From: Antitrichia curtipendula
Taxonomy: Eukaryota > Streptophyta > Bryopsida > Hypnales > Leucodontaceae
Length of the DNA: 64,000 nucleotides
Assembly (NCBI GenBank): GCA_951230915.1
Contig: OX579633.1
Location: 6,484,145 to 6,548,144, forward strand
Reading direction: 5' to 3'
In this document: positions 45,618 through 56,455 of the stretch, piece after piece
Layout: each line of letters starts with the position of its first letter
How positions within the stretch are numbered: the stretch's first letter is position 1
Made by a program: the position numbers and the translations under genes
Notes under the pieces: generated by a model
Seen by the model: the letters and a program-made list of their open reading frames with translations, nothing else
Told to the model about the DNA's origin: nothing
The model's database searches: none

Positions 45618-48600
45618 GGCCTAGTTGAAGAGGAGGCAGACAAATTCGGCAGCTCAAGATTCTATACAGGCCTAAATAGAAGGGAGAAAGCAAATTGGGC
45701 AAGGTTACTTAATCATTATGGGCTGGAGGATACCTAGCACATGGATGAAGTGAGGAATGAAACCCAAAAAAGATACACATGGAATAATCATAGAGAAAAA
45801 ATGGAAAAGAGATGGGTCCAGATTGACAGGGTGTATCTTTCGAGCAACCTCGAGGAGCAAGGCGGGATTTTGTCAATACACTCGCACATGAAAATCTCCA
45901 ACCACGCTTTGGTTCAGTTCAAACTTCTGCTATGGATTAAGCTCAAAGCAAAGAAAACATCATCCCGGTAGAAATACTGACGAACCATCATGCTTGTGAG
46001 AAACTCAATAAGGTATGGCACAGAGAAGAAAAACCATCTCCAAATGGTTCATGGCTAGACTAGGTAGGACAAGCCCAAGAACGAGCACTGAGAGAGGCCG
46101 GAATAATAAAAAAAGAGCGGTGGAAAGGAAAATATAAGGTGGAAAACAAGTCATTGAATGAGATGAAGCGAGCGGAAGACCAACTGGAGCAACAACCGAA
46201 AGATGAAGCAACAACGGAGAGGCTAGAGCGTGCCCAAACCACCCTTCATGAACAAAGACTCGAAACACTAGAGGCCCAATATCACGCGCTATCGGCCAGG
46301 TGGCTCAAAAACAGATACAAGTGCACCAAATAATTTTTCCTAGTATACAAGGATGTACACAAGAGAGCGCATATACCGCAATTGATGGTAAAGGACGAAA
46401 TGCTCACCGAGTAGCCCAACAAAGTCAAGGCAGTTAAGGAGTTTTACATAAACTTGTACACCAAGGAATCAGAGACAACAAAGGTCCTCTAGGCGTGTAG
46501 ACAGGTGCTAACCAACGTCTTGACTATAGTTATGGAGGCCTACAATAAGAATTTCTTGAAATAGTTGTCACTATCAGAGATTCAAGAAGCAATCAAAGAC
46601 TTCTTTGCATCCTTTTATAAATTAGTGGCCAAAGTTATGGCGAGGAGATTACAACCAATACTCCCGGAAATCGTCGCCCCAACTAGACGAGATTCATATA
46701 GGGAAGGTGCATCATAGACAATATATTCATGGCCCAAGAGGTCATGCACTTCTCTGAAGAATCTAGATAGAACTTGATCCTCCTTTTACTAGACTTCAAG
46801 AAGGCCTATGACCACATCTTCTAGAACTTCATGAGGGCAGTATTAAAAAAGAAAGGGTTCCACAACTTCATTAGGGAAGTGATGGCATTATATAAAAATA
46901 TGACATCCTCGGTAATTGTTAACAGAGAGGTGGGGGATGAATTTGATCTGTCAAGGTCGGTTCGGTAGGGATGTTCTTTAGCCCCCTTCCTATTTGTGGT
47001 AGTTTTAGACGCACTGGGGTACATATTAGAGGATGACAGATACGACATTAAAGGATTTACGCTACTAGATGTCTCTACAATCACATATGACTTATATGCG
47101 GATAATACCATGTTGTATTCGACAAGCACGGAGGTCAACTTCAATAGGGCGTACAAGATTATGACCACATTTTGCCTGACAATTAGCTCCAAGTTCAACT
47201 AGGACAAGATGTTCGCCATATGGGTGTCACATAACACAAAGACGTTCTCATAGGGGGAGAATTTAGGGCTCACATGGGTCCCAAAAGGATAGGGAGTACG
47301 ATACCTCGGACCATTGATTGGATACCATCTCCCGAAAGACACCAACACGAGCCTCTACTCGATTCAATGAAGAAGAAACTATAGTCTTGGGTAGTGAAAA
47401 CTCTCTTGCAAGTAGGAAGAATCATCAACATCAACCAAGTTCTATTGGCTACGTGTTGGTACACAATCGCCTGCTGCAACGTATCGGCCAAAAATTGCGA
47501 CTTGATCCGGGGATTAATGACACATTACTTGTAGATAGGCCGAAAAGAAATGGAATCTTACCTCAGTTTGAAGGGGATTAAAAATCATTGACCTACTGTT
47601 GTAGATTCAAGCCTTATTGGCTAAGCTAGTCATTAGAGGCTTGTCCTTTGGGAACGAGCCTTCACTAGAAGAACCCCGTATTTTTTCTAACGTCCAAAAA
47701 CTAGAAGTCAGAAAAAACATGGGGTTCTTCTAGTACTTGGAAGAAATTGTTAAGGTACAAATTCGAGGTAGGAAACCCCTTGGGTGATGCAAAATGGCAG
47801 GAATTAATCAACTGGCTGTTCGTTAGCAAGGGCATTAAGCAGAATAATCACTCGCCACTAATGAAGGCCTACTTAAAGGCATTCCTAGCAGTTCAGGGGA
47901 ATCTGATCCCAAAATCCCTAGAGACAACAGCTAGCATCTTAAAGCAGACCATGTTTGGGAACCCACTCATAATGGAGAACAAAACCAAGCTATTAGGGAT
48001 GGGGTCCAATATGGGCCTCCACCTCTGGACTAGGGCAAGAATCACGAAAGTTTCGAACATATAGGACGCAGTTAAGAATGACTGGCTCAAGATTGAAGAA
48101 ATACAAGCAAAGTTGCCAAGGCGGGAAGCAGTCGTGGAAAAGGGAAGAAACCACAGGCTCAAGACCTTTTTCCACATCCCATAGGACCCAAGAGGCTTCT
48201 TGGACATAACCCACATTGAATGGCTCTACAAATATGGAAGCCTGTATTTTTATCTCCACAAGATCTCAGAACTAGCCAAAGAAGAAGACAAATAAGTAGA
48301 TTCAAGTGGCACAAAATACAGGCTTGCTCACTTTCAATGGTTCGGAACCCCACCTACCTACATCAAGTCTACAACTCGCAAGGGTGGTCTTGTGGGACGT
48401 TAAAACAAAGTCATTCCAGGAGTGTAACCATAAACATGCACCAAACAGGTCGAGCTCTGTTTGGGTAGTGGAAGGAGGTCTGATCTAGAACCTTACTTGG
48501 GACTCTAGAGATTAATATTGGGGAAGAATTCAAAAACTAAAGGAAGACCCTTTCTACTGCTACACGGCAAAAAGGGGATATGCACAAGGACTACAATTGA

Positions 48601-49262
48601 AGGCCGAGTGCTCGGCTGGGATCCATGAACTTAAGAGACAAGGCTTTTCCAAATAGAAAGTTAAGTGTACGTTCATGCTACTCTGGCACTATGTGAGGCC
48701 AAAGAAACAGATAACTTTTATTTGGTAGATCCTTAACAAGGGAGTTTTGATGGGAAAGTGGCTCTTGTGGCGGATCCCAAACGTAGACACAAGCTGCTCA
48801 ATGTGCGCGGCAGACATGGAAACCACAACGCAACTCTTCTAAAAATGCCAAAACACCCGAGAGTTATGGTGAAGGTTTAATGCAATGGCTAAAGATGCAA
48901 ACTAGACTCCTATTGACTCTTTCATGACTGTCCTACTCGGGTGGGTTTCTAACAACGACAACGCTAAGTTAGGGAAATATGTGTACCCTAGTCAATCCTA
49001 GGACATTATGCGGTGCTTCCTAATTTGGTACCTTTAGACGAATAGGTGTAGCAAGTGATATGGAATGCAGGAAATTAGTATTAAAAGGATTCTTAGCTTG
49101 ATCTGGGTTGCCACCCTTCATGCCGGCATGACCATGTAGAAACACTTTAATTCTATGATTAAAGCCAAAGCTAGCCTGAGTTGTACCTAACTTACCTTCA
49201 ATGCAGAGTAGATGTTGTTTTGTACATCTGGGGACAAGGTGTGCCACTTTGCCCCCCCCCCC
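45618..49262 (+). pseudogene. LINE (non-LTR retrotransposon) ORF2 relic
   Basis: Heavily mutated. The C-terminal part of an endonuclease domain is readable near 45640-45930 (LNRREKANWARLLNHYGLED, RWVQIDRVYLSSN, HMKISNHALVQFKL). A reverse transcriptase lies near 46610-47210 (LVAKVMARRLQPILPEI, DFKKAYD, VVLDALGYILEDD, and YADN in place of the FADD box). A zf-RVT-like segment is near 48760-48890 (CSMCAADMETTTQLF). Many in-frame stops, mostly TAG, remain. The start of the endonuclease is missing; the relic begins just after the LTR/primer-site sequence at 45620. A C-run at about 49250 may mark its 3' end. Confidence 0.8.
47663..47735. mobile_element. 73-bp CACTA-like mini-element
   Basis: Begins CACTAGAAGAACCCC and ends in the inverted form GGGGTTCTTCTAGTA, with a 3-bp direct repeat CTT on both sides (47660-47662, 47736-47738). 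It is almost a pure hairpin and sits inside the LINE relic. Its ends resemble the CACTA termini at 43508 and 53020. Confidence 0.7.
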
Positions 49263-49481
49263 CTCTTTCATGTAATTTTTGTTTTTAATTCTGAAGAGAG
49301 CCCTTGGCCCTTTACTATGCCCTCAAAAGGCATTCACAAGCAAAGTAAGAGGCTCTAAAATGGCACAAGCTCTGAAATGGCCCACCTCCTTAAATGCACA
49401 CTATTTGTACATGTTTCTTTTTCATAGCCTTCATGAATGTATAGACAACATATATTTTAGGAAGTGAGCCATTTTAGATCC

Positions 49482-49620
49482 TTATACCATTTCAACTTCA
49501 AGATTTTATAACTAATTCCACAAAGCTCCAAAAAATATGAAAGGACTTGGATTAGATGTCAATTCTACTTGTCTTTCAAGGAAGATTTACTAAAAAATAT
49601 TTCACCTCTCTGAAATTTAG
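49482..49620. repeat. Dispersed repeat, second copy
   Basis: Resembles 290-430: both carry 'aactaattccac', then 'caaaaaatatgaaa', then 'cttggattagatg' or a close variant, in the same order and spacing. Confidence 0.6.
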
Positions 49621-49655
49621 TTCCAACCTTTAGATGGTCCATTTATGGACCTCCT

Positions 49656-50108
49656 AAGGTAACTACACCTAAAATGGACTGCTCCAGAAAATCAATCCCT
49701 ATTTTTGAAGGGAAAATAAACAGAGATGATTCCCCAAATGGTATGCATGGCAAGGACTAATGTTAAATGAATCTTGAATAGTATGCAACTCTATTAATAC
49801 AATTGTGGAGGTGGCAACTCTACAAGTGGTCCATTTTGCGTGCATTTTGTGTTGTTTTAACTTCTCTTTATTGTCATTTCTTCATGTGCATCAAATTCAT
49901 TTTGGCATCACCTACATGACACTTTTAGCACCCTACACCTTAAATCTCTAAAAATTTGTAATTAATTGGCAATTCATCCAAAAATTATAGAACCACTTGT
50001 AATTTGATTCATAGTCCTCTAGCAATGTGAAATAAATGTTATTCGTTCTTTAAAGCACATTGGTTATGCCATAAAGCTTATTTGGTCCATTTTAGGTGTA
50101 GTTACCTT
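49656..50108. mobile_element. MITE-like element with 24-bp inverted ends
   Basis: 453 bp with perfect inverted ends starting AAGGTAACTACACCTAAAAT. It is AT-rich and non-coding. TAA/TTA at the borders hints at a Tourist or Stowaway type, but a direct target duplication is not clear. Confidence 0.65.
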
Positions 50109-50595
50109 ACCTATAGTGCAATATAGCGGATAAAGTGCAGCTCAATTTACTTGTGTACTTACTAATCGCCAGGCCCGGACCCCGGCAGCAGCAAAATCCG
50201 GATAACACACGGGTACACAACCCGAATCCCAAACGTTCAAGTGCTCAACCCCCACTAACACTCGTCGCCAGCGGAGCCTCACCCTCGATGATTCGCCTCG
50301 CTGCACATTCCATTCCGTTCTAGAATCATAAATATTCCACTCTCGTCTCACAGATCTCGACTCTTGCCCCAGAATTTGTTAATCTCGTCTTAGAAATCTG
50401 GAATTTTCTCTCACAAATCGCGATTCTCATCGGACAAATCTCAACTCTCCTCTCAGAAATCGTCACTTTTGTCCCAGAAATCTCGACTCTCATCTCTCAA
50501 ATCTCGACTCTTGGCTTAGAAATCCCGACTCTTGTCCCAGAAATAGGAAGTCAACGATGAGCAACACTTGCGCCACGCATCCGTAACGCGCCACG
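50109..50595. promoter_or_regulatory. Upstream region of TOC75
   Basis: C/T-rich sequence with about ten irregular repeats of 'aaatctcgactctcatc' between 50340 and 50545, immediately before the start codon. It probably covers promoter and 5' leader. No canonical TATA box is visible. Confidence 0.5.
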
Positions 50596-53500
50596 ATGCT
50601 TCGATCCCCGCCTGTCGCACTGGTCGCTTGCGATCAGTGCAGCCAATGGCAACACACAACCAAACGATTCGTCTCCGCCACCAATTCCACAAACCCCAAC
50701 TCTGAAATTTCCTCCCCTCGCATCCAATTCGAGCCCCAACAATTTGGGACCCAATTTGGGATTCAATGTGGGATTCAATCCTCCCCTGCTGTGATGTCTG
50801 AGGCTGGGGGTAGCAAGCTCGCGTTTTCTTGCAAGAGTTTTGGTCAAGGTGGAGGGCGCGTTTTGGGTGTGGCGTTAGGGCAAGGGGAGAAGCTGAGCGC
50901 TACTGTCGTTCGGAGCGTGGAAGCTTTGAGTTTTTGGCTGGAGCGGGGTTTCGGCGGTAGTAATGGAAGTGGTAGTGGTAGTAATGGCGATGGCGGTGGC
51001 GATGGCGGTGATTTTTCTGGAGATTCGAATGTGGATTCTGTTGTTGAGTTTGCTGAGTTTCAGGAAGAAGACGATGAGTTTGCGCGGGATGAATCCGGAG
51101 TTTGTGAGGAAAGATTGTCACCGTTAGGGAGCCTTGATGCGAGGAAGGAGTATTTGTGCCATGAGATTAGAGTTGTTAACGTGGAAGGTATGGTAAGCTT
51201 CGCTACTCTGCTCTTGGCTTGGTTCTAATGTCTTTTAGGGTTTGGAGTGCGCTCTTCTGTTGCAAAGTTTGGAGACCCTGATTCTCTCTTGAATTTCTCA
51301 TGGGCCGAAGGGCTGATTCCAAGAATGTGATGTCGCAGGCACAGAGTTGGAGGACGATTTTGCGCCCTACCAAATTCTAGGCTTCACCCGCGGGACTCGT
51401 CTCACCAAATCTGACATCACAGAGGCAAAGGCGAAGCTCATGGCCACAGGGTGGTACAAAACCGTCAACATCCATTGGGTCGCAACTTCGGAGGATGCCA
51501 TAAAGCTTGTGGTCCTAACTGAGACCGCCACATACCCCAACCTTTCTTCCTTCCAATGCATCAATGGAGTCCAACTTCATGGCAACAATCGATGTCTTCT
51601 TCCCAAGAGCATTCAAAGGGACATCAGCACCATGCTACAGCGAAAGGAGAAGGCAACAACAAAACAGACCTTGAGTGACATTCAAAACAGGGTTGAGAGC
51701 TGGTACCATAACCAAGGTTATGTCTTTGCCAAAGTGAAAGGGTTCAGGGCTTCAGAATCGACAGGGGTTTTGGAATGCGAGGTGGATGAAGGCATGATTT
51801 CACGAATCTCGGTTTCCTGTGAGGACGAAGCTGGCCAATCCATTGCTTGTTACACCAACAATGAAATCATTTCGGAGAGTCTTCCCAAGGCAGTAAGTGA
51901 GCTTTTTGATTGACATTTTTTTGATTGACGTGGTCCATTGGTCTCAGTGCTTTGAATTAGGGTTAGCAATGGGCGAGGTTATGCTTCTGTTGGTGAAGAA
52001 AGGGACATGGTCCAATGGTGTCAGTGCTTTGAATTAGGGTTAGCAAGAAATTGGGTTGCAAATGGGCGAAGGTATGCTTCTGTTGGTGAAGAAAGGGAGA
52101 TGGTCCAATGGTGTCAGTGCTTTGAATTAGGGTTAGCCAAGGGGCGAAGTTATGCTTTCTGTTGGTGAAGAAAGGGAGGACGGCTGGGCTGCAGGTGAGG
52201 GAAGGCTTGCAATGGAACTCAGGGGCAGGGAAGGCGGCATTGAAGAGGGTAGAGCAGCTAGAGCTGTTTGACAAAGTGAATTTAGAGCTGGCTGCCTCTG
52301 ACTCCGATTGTGGTGACAGGGAGGCCGGCATTGCAATGCACTTGCGGTTAAAAGAGAGCCCAAGGCAGTCTGCGGATGTCAATACTGAGTGGAGCTTTCT
52401 TTGTAACGACGCGGGCCGGCCTAATCTGGTACATATTGCAAAAAACGAAACTTTTTAAATATTTATTTGCTTGGGTAAGGTTTCCAGAATTGTAACTGTT
52501 TTTGCGTTCTAGATCAGTTTTTCTTTGTGTCGGTATATTTTCAATTTATGTCGGTATGATAGAAATAACGTACAATGAAAATATCATTTCCTTCTCCTAA
52601 TAGTAAATTTTCCGGGATTGCAATGTTACTTTTAGCCAAGCATTACAACATCAATTTCTAAAACCAAATTTCGAATTTTTTGTTGACTGCTTAAAGCTGA
52701 ATACTTCTAAGTTTATTTGACAAAATTTGTGAAGATTTTTTGAAGTTCGAAATTTTCTTGACCTTGAATTTGTGTTTCTGATTGTGGGTCGTGCTAAAGA
52801 GAATTTGTACGATTCTGATCAACTGTAAATAACTCACCTTCAAATGGGGTATCTGAATAATATGGATTGGTTTAACGGGTGTTGCAGAGGACACTTCAGC
52901 CCGGTGGTAGCCTGTGTGTACAACATCGCAATATCAGTGGATTAAATAGAACTGTATCTGGCACTGTAACCACCAGCAACATTCTGCGCCCGGAGGTATT
53001 TCCAGTGGCTTAGTCAACTCACTATAAGAAACCCATGTTTTAAGTGACGGGTTTTAGGTGACATCCAATAACAACCTGTGTTTTTATGTTAATAATAACG
53101 TTCAATATAACATCAAGATGTTACATTGGACATTTTGTTGACATAAAAACATGGGTTGTTACATTGAATGTCACCTAAAATCCATCAACTTAGATATAGG
53201 AAAACCCAGTTTTCTTTTAGTGATTGTTAACGTTTGTTGTTTGAAGATACCAACTTTTAATATTCTAAACTTTTTATGTATAAAGAAGTTGTTCTGAATC
53301 CCACCAACTTTCTATGTAGGACGATCTGCGCTTCAAATTGGAGTACGTTCATCCTCTTCTGAAGGACCTTCCTTGTGTTCGTCCTCGTTTAGAGGGACTT
53401 GAAAATCTCCACAGTCATACTTTACGGCTTCTTGCCTTCAATAAGCGGAAGCTGAGTGCCACATACTATGATGCTGATCACTTTAAGGAAGTGCCAGCCA

Positions 53501-55407
53501 TATGGATTGATCGAGCAGGCATCAAGGCTTCTGTTATAGAGGTAACCTTTCTGATACCCCTTTGATACATGGATCGTATTTTTCTGTTAAGAATAAGTTA
53601 GAAAAATTTGCATCGGCTCAACTCCTGAAAAAAGGACCGACTGTATGTGCTTTTCACAGTTTCACTGAATTTTATTAGAGATTCATTGTAAAATCAAATA
53701 ATAAGACAGTTTGAAATCTGAAAGTAGTGCTTGTTCAAGTGTTTGTCGTCAGTATGTTATACTCAAATTCTATGTTTGAAGTGGAAGAATGTTTACAGTA
53801 CCTTAGATTTGCAAGGATCCTTTTGAAGGGTTGAATGAGATTTTCTTTCAATGTCTTCTCCTGAGATTGCTGGAGTTTTGCAGAAACTCTCAGAACAAAG
53901 TAAACTCGCGTATGGAGTGGTGGTCGAAGAGGTGGCCACCAGAGATGATGTGGGAACGATCTGCAAACGGAGAGGAAGTAATGGCTCTTGCGGAATCGAA
54001 CACCTTGCTTTCTTGCAGATGAAAATCACTCGTAGCAATTTGAAACCCGGTGAGACAGGGCTCATAGGCGCAAGGGATATTTTCCAGGTAAGAAATTGTA
54101 TCCATAACCACCCTCTGAGAAGCAACACGCCTATTAGATAGAGGCTGAAAATTTTTTCCCACTTCAAGTGTGCTACTTAAGGTACATGTCCCAATTCAAC
54201 CTGGTTCTTAAAACACACATCTATAATTTAACTAAACGTTATTCACAACTAATTCAATGCAGCTCCGAAAATTACGAAACAACGTGTGTTGGGCTCCTAT
54301 TTCCCTTGGCGGCAACCAGAAAAACTCAGAATAAATTCCTCCTCATAGTTCAGAACCTTATTTGCTCGGTTACAGGAACTATTGGCAAACTAGCTCAGCA
54401 AAGTTGGTAATATCCAAGCAGGTGCATTAAGAGATGATTCGTATTTACAGCTTTTGGGGATTCTAACCTGTCGATTCTTGTCTGCAGGTTGATCAAGGAG
54501 TGGGCTTGGGAACTCGGGCACCCATGTTCAACAGGCACCAGCTGGCGATGACGAGGTATATGCCTCTCCGAAGGGAAACACCGGAAGATCAACTGCCGTC
54601 TGTTGTTGTCCTGCACGCCAGATACGGAGGATGCCTGGGCGACGTTGTCAATTATCGGTCTTTCTCGAATGGAGGTCCCTACGCGCTCCGTGGCAACAAC
54701 ATTGGGGAGCTTGCCAGTTTCAGTCGCTTCATTGAGGTGCAGTAGCTGTCAAAATATGACATTCTAACTTTTTTGTTTAGTTTTTCATGCTTGGGGCTGC
54801 ACTTATCGCATGGTCATGTCACTTGATTTTTTTCTTTTTTGTGATTGGACTACTCCAGGAGATGACTTACAAAAAAATTGTTGTTGATTGAATTGGTTTG
54901 ATGAAAGTCTCAGTTCTATGAGTTCTCAGTTCTATGAATTCAGTCAACAAGACTTACAAAAAACTTGTTGTCTCAGTTCTATGAATTGATTGAAATTGTC
55001 AGTTGTGTGGTTCTATATTTGAGCTTCATGACTGGAGAGGCTTCAAGGAGTTTATAGCATAAAATTTCCTTTCAATTTTCATTTGTTTTGTACCTTCCAT
55101 CACTAGAACTGTGTGTTGTGGTTGACACCTGAATGTGCGCAACTGGCATTCCTTTTTTTTCCAGGTTGCTGGAGAGGTGCGTTTCCCTGTGCCACAACAA
55201 ATGGAGGGTTACTGCTTCGTGGATTCCGTGACCGGCTTACAAAACTTTGGAGCGATCTGGAACAAACCGAGTAGATTAGTGGAAAGGATTGGAAGGGGGC
55301 TCATGTATGGCGCGGGGATCAAGATGGGAAACGTACGTATGGAGTATGTCATAGAGTGCAATGATCAGACAGGGTCTCTCAAAGTGTACACTGGGGAACG
55401 TTACTAG
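50596..55407 (+). CDS. TOC75: Toc75-family chloroplast outer-envelope import channel
   Basis: Eight exons (50596-51187, 51339-51892, 52195-52428, 52888-52995, 53320-53541, 53884-54087, 54488-54736, 55165-55407) join in phase to 801 residues, close to Arabidopsis Toc75-III (818). The N-terminal ~110 residues look like a transit peptide. A glycine-rich stretch follows (about 118-142, GFGGSNGSGSGSNGDGGG), as in Toc75, where it directs envelope targeting. POTRA-type repeats cover roughly 180-460 (RVESWYHNQGYVFAKV, LECEVDEGMISRISV). The C-terminal half is the Omp85 beta-barrel: LQPGGSLCVQHRN, GTVTTSNILRP, EVPAIWIDRAGIKAS, MFNRHQLAMTRY, the L6-type RGNNIGEL and the terminal VYTGERY. It should form the preprotein channel of the TOC complex. 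It is clearly more diverged than seed-plant Toc75, so a specialised paralogue is possible. OEP80/Toc75-V is less likely given the Gly-rich region and the FGERY-like end. Confidence 0.9.
51931..52177. repeat. Tandem repeat in TOC75 intron 2
   Basis: Three units start at 51931, 52008 and 52101. They share TCAGTGCTTTGAATTAGGGT and TGCTTCTGTTGGTGAAGAAA. The array nearly fills the intron and ends 17 bp before the exon 3 acceptor. Confidence 0.85.
53020..53222. mobile_element. CACTA-type MITE in TOC75 intron 4
   Basis: 203 bp, starting CACTATAAGAAACCC and ending with TTTTCTTTTAGTG. The interior is largely self-complementary around 'caacctgtgtttttatgtt' and 'aacataaaaacatgggttg'. The ends match the CACTA family pattern also seen at 43508. 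Borders ACT/ATT are an imperfect 3-bp target duplication. Confidence 0.7.
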
Positions 55408-56455
55408 CCACTCCCGTTTCACAGATTGGCACCCACATTTATTCCTTCATAAATTAACCTATTTTTTCCTTTCTTTCAGATATTGCAGTCTTACCTGTTT
55501 TCTGAGCAGAAAACCTCAAAACCCTAATTGTAGCTATTCCGCAAACCAACACTATGAATCTTTGTTTTAAATTTGTTGTACCCAACTGTAGGATTATGAT
55601 ACACAGCGTCATTTTTTCTTAGTTTCTTGGTTTGGGGTAATACTTACTTTATACAAGCTCCAGCCCTCGTCGTGACTCGTCTTGCAGCCTTCATCTGATT
55701 CAAAGCCATATGCAACAACCAAGATGAACAGGGTGTCAGAGCTCTCTACTTGTGTGAGATTTCATCACTGCGCTATTTGTGAAACCCCAAACCCTAATTG
55801 TGAGACTTGTTTCCTGCAATAAGAGACGATTCCCAAACAAGGCTTCAAAACTCTAGTTTAGGGCTAACATCTTCGACAATGGTGCCCAGAATCATATACG
55901 ACTCATAATAGAAGAAGCAAGAGAACGTTGCAATTGAAAATGTGCACTCAGTATAATGTACTGTTCGCAAATCTCTATTTCTCCTGAGTAACGTTTTCAA
56001 CAGCGTCTGAGAATAACCTCCTTGTAGAATAGAAAGCTCGCACTCTGACAAGCCTGATGCCGCTGGATCAAGTGATTGCCAGCCATGAGATCTGCAATTT
56101 GCAAGGCGCAGACTTTCAAAGTGAACCATGATTCTTGAGCACCAGGAATGGCAACATGGAAGCAAGCATCTGACGGTTGGCAACACCAACCTCCAACAAG
56201 TGCTGGCACGCAATAGGGTTCTCTTTTGACGTGGAAATTCTTTTTAGTATTACTGGATCACAGGCTCTATCCATGCACGGGAATCAAAAGCTGCGATCAA
56301 CGCTACGCTTAAGGTACCACAACAATCTCACAATTTCACGTCCAAGTCTCAAGTCCATTGATCGCCAGGAACTCGCCTCTATTTAGGGTTTCGTGCTCGG
56401 ATCGAACTAGGGTTTGGTTTTCTAGTGGGGTTGCAATTCGAATCTGAGATTGGCT
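55408..56455. other. Intergenic region between TOC75 and the FAX gene
   Basis: TOC75 3' region and FAX upstream region. A 122-codon minus-strand frame at 55845-56213 has no recognisable domain, and I do not call it a gene. Confidence 0.45.

Noticed and set aside
51963..52382. 139-codon minus-strand frame over TOC75 intron 2 and exon 3
   Set aside because: Generated by the tandem repeat and the antisense of exon 3; repeated FFTNRK/FLHQQK phrases come from the array.
55845..56213. 122-codon minus-strand frame between TOC75 and the FAX gene
   Set aside because: Cys- and Leu-rich but without recognisable domain, splice context or conserved motif; not enough to call a gene.
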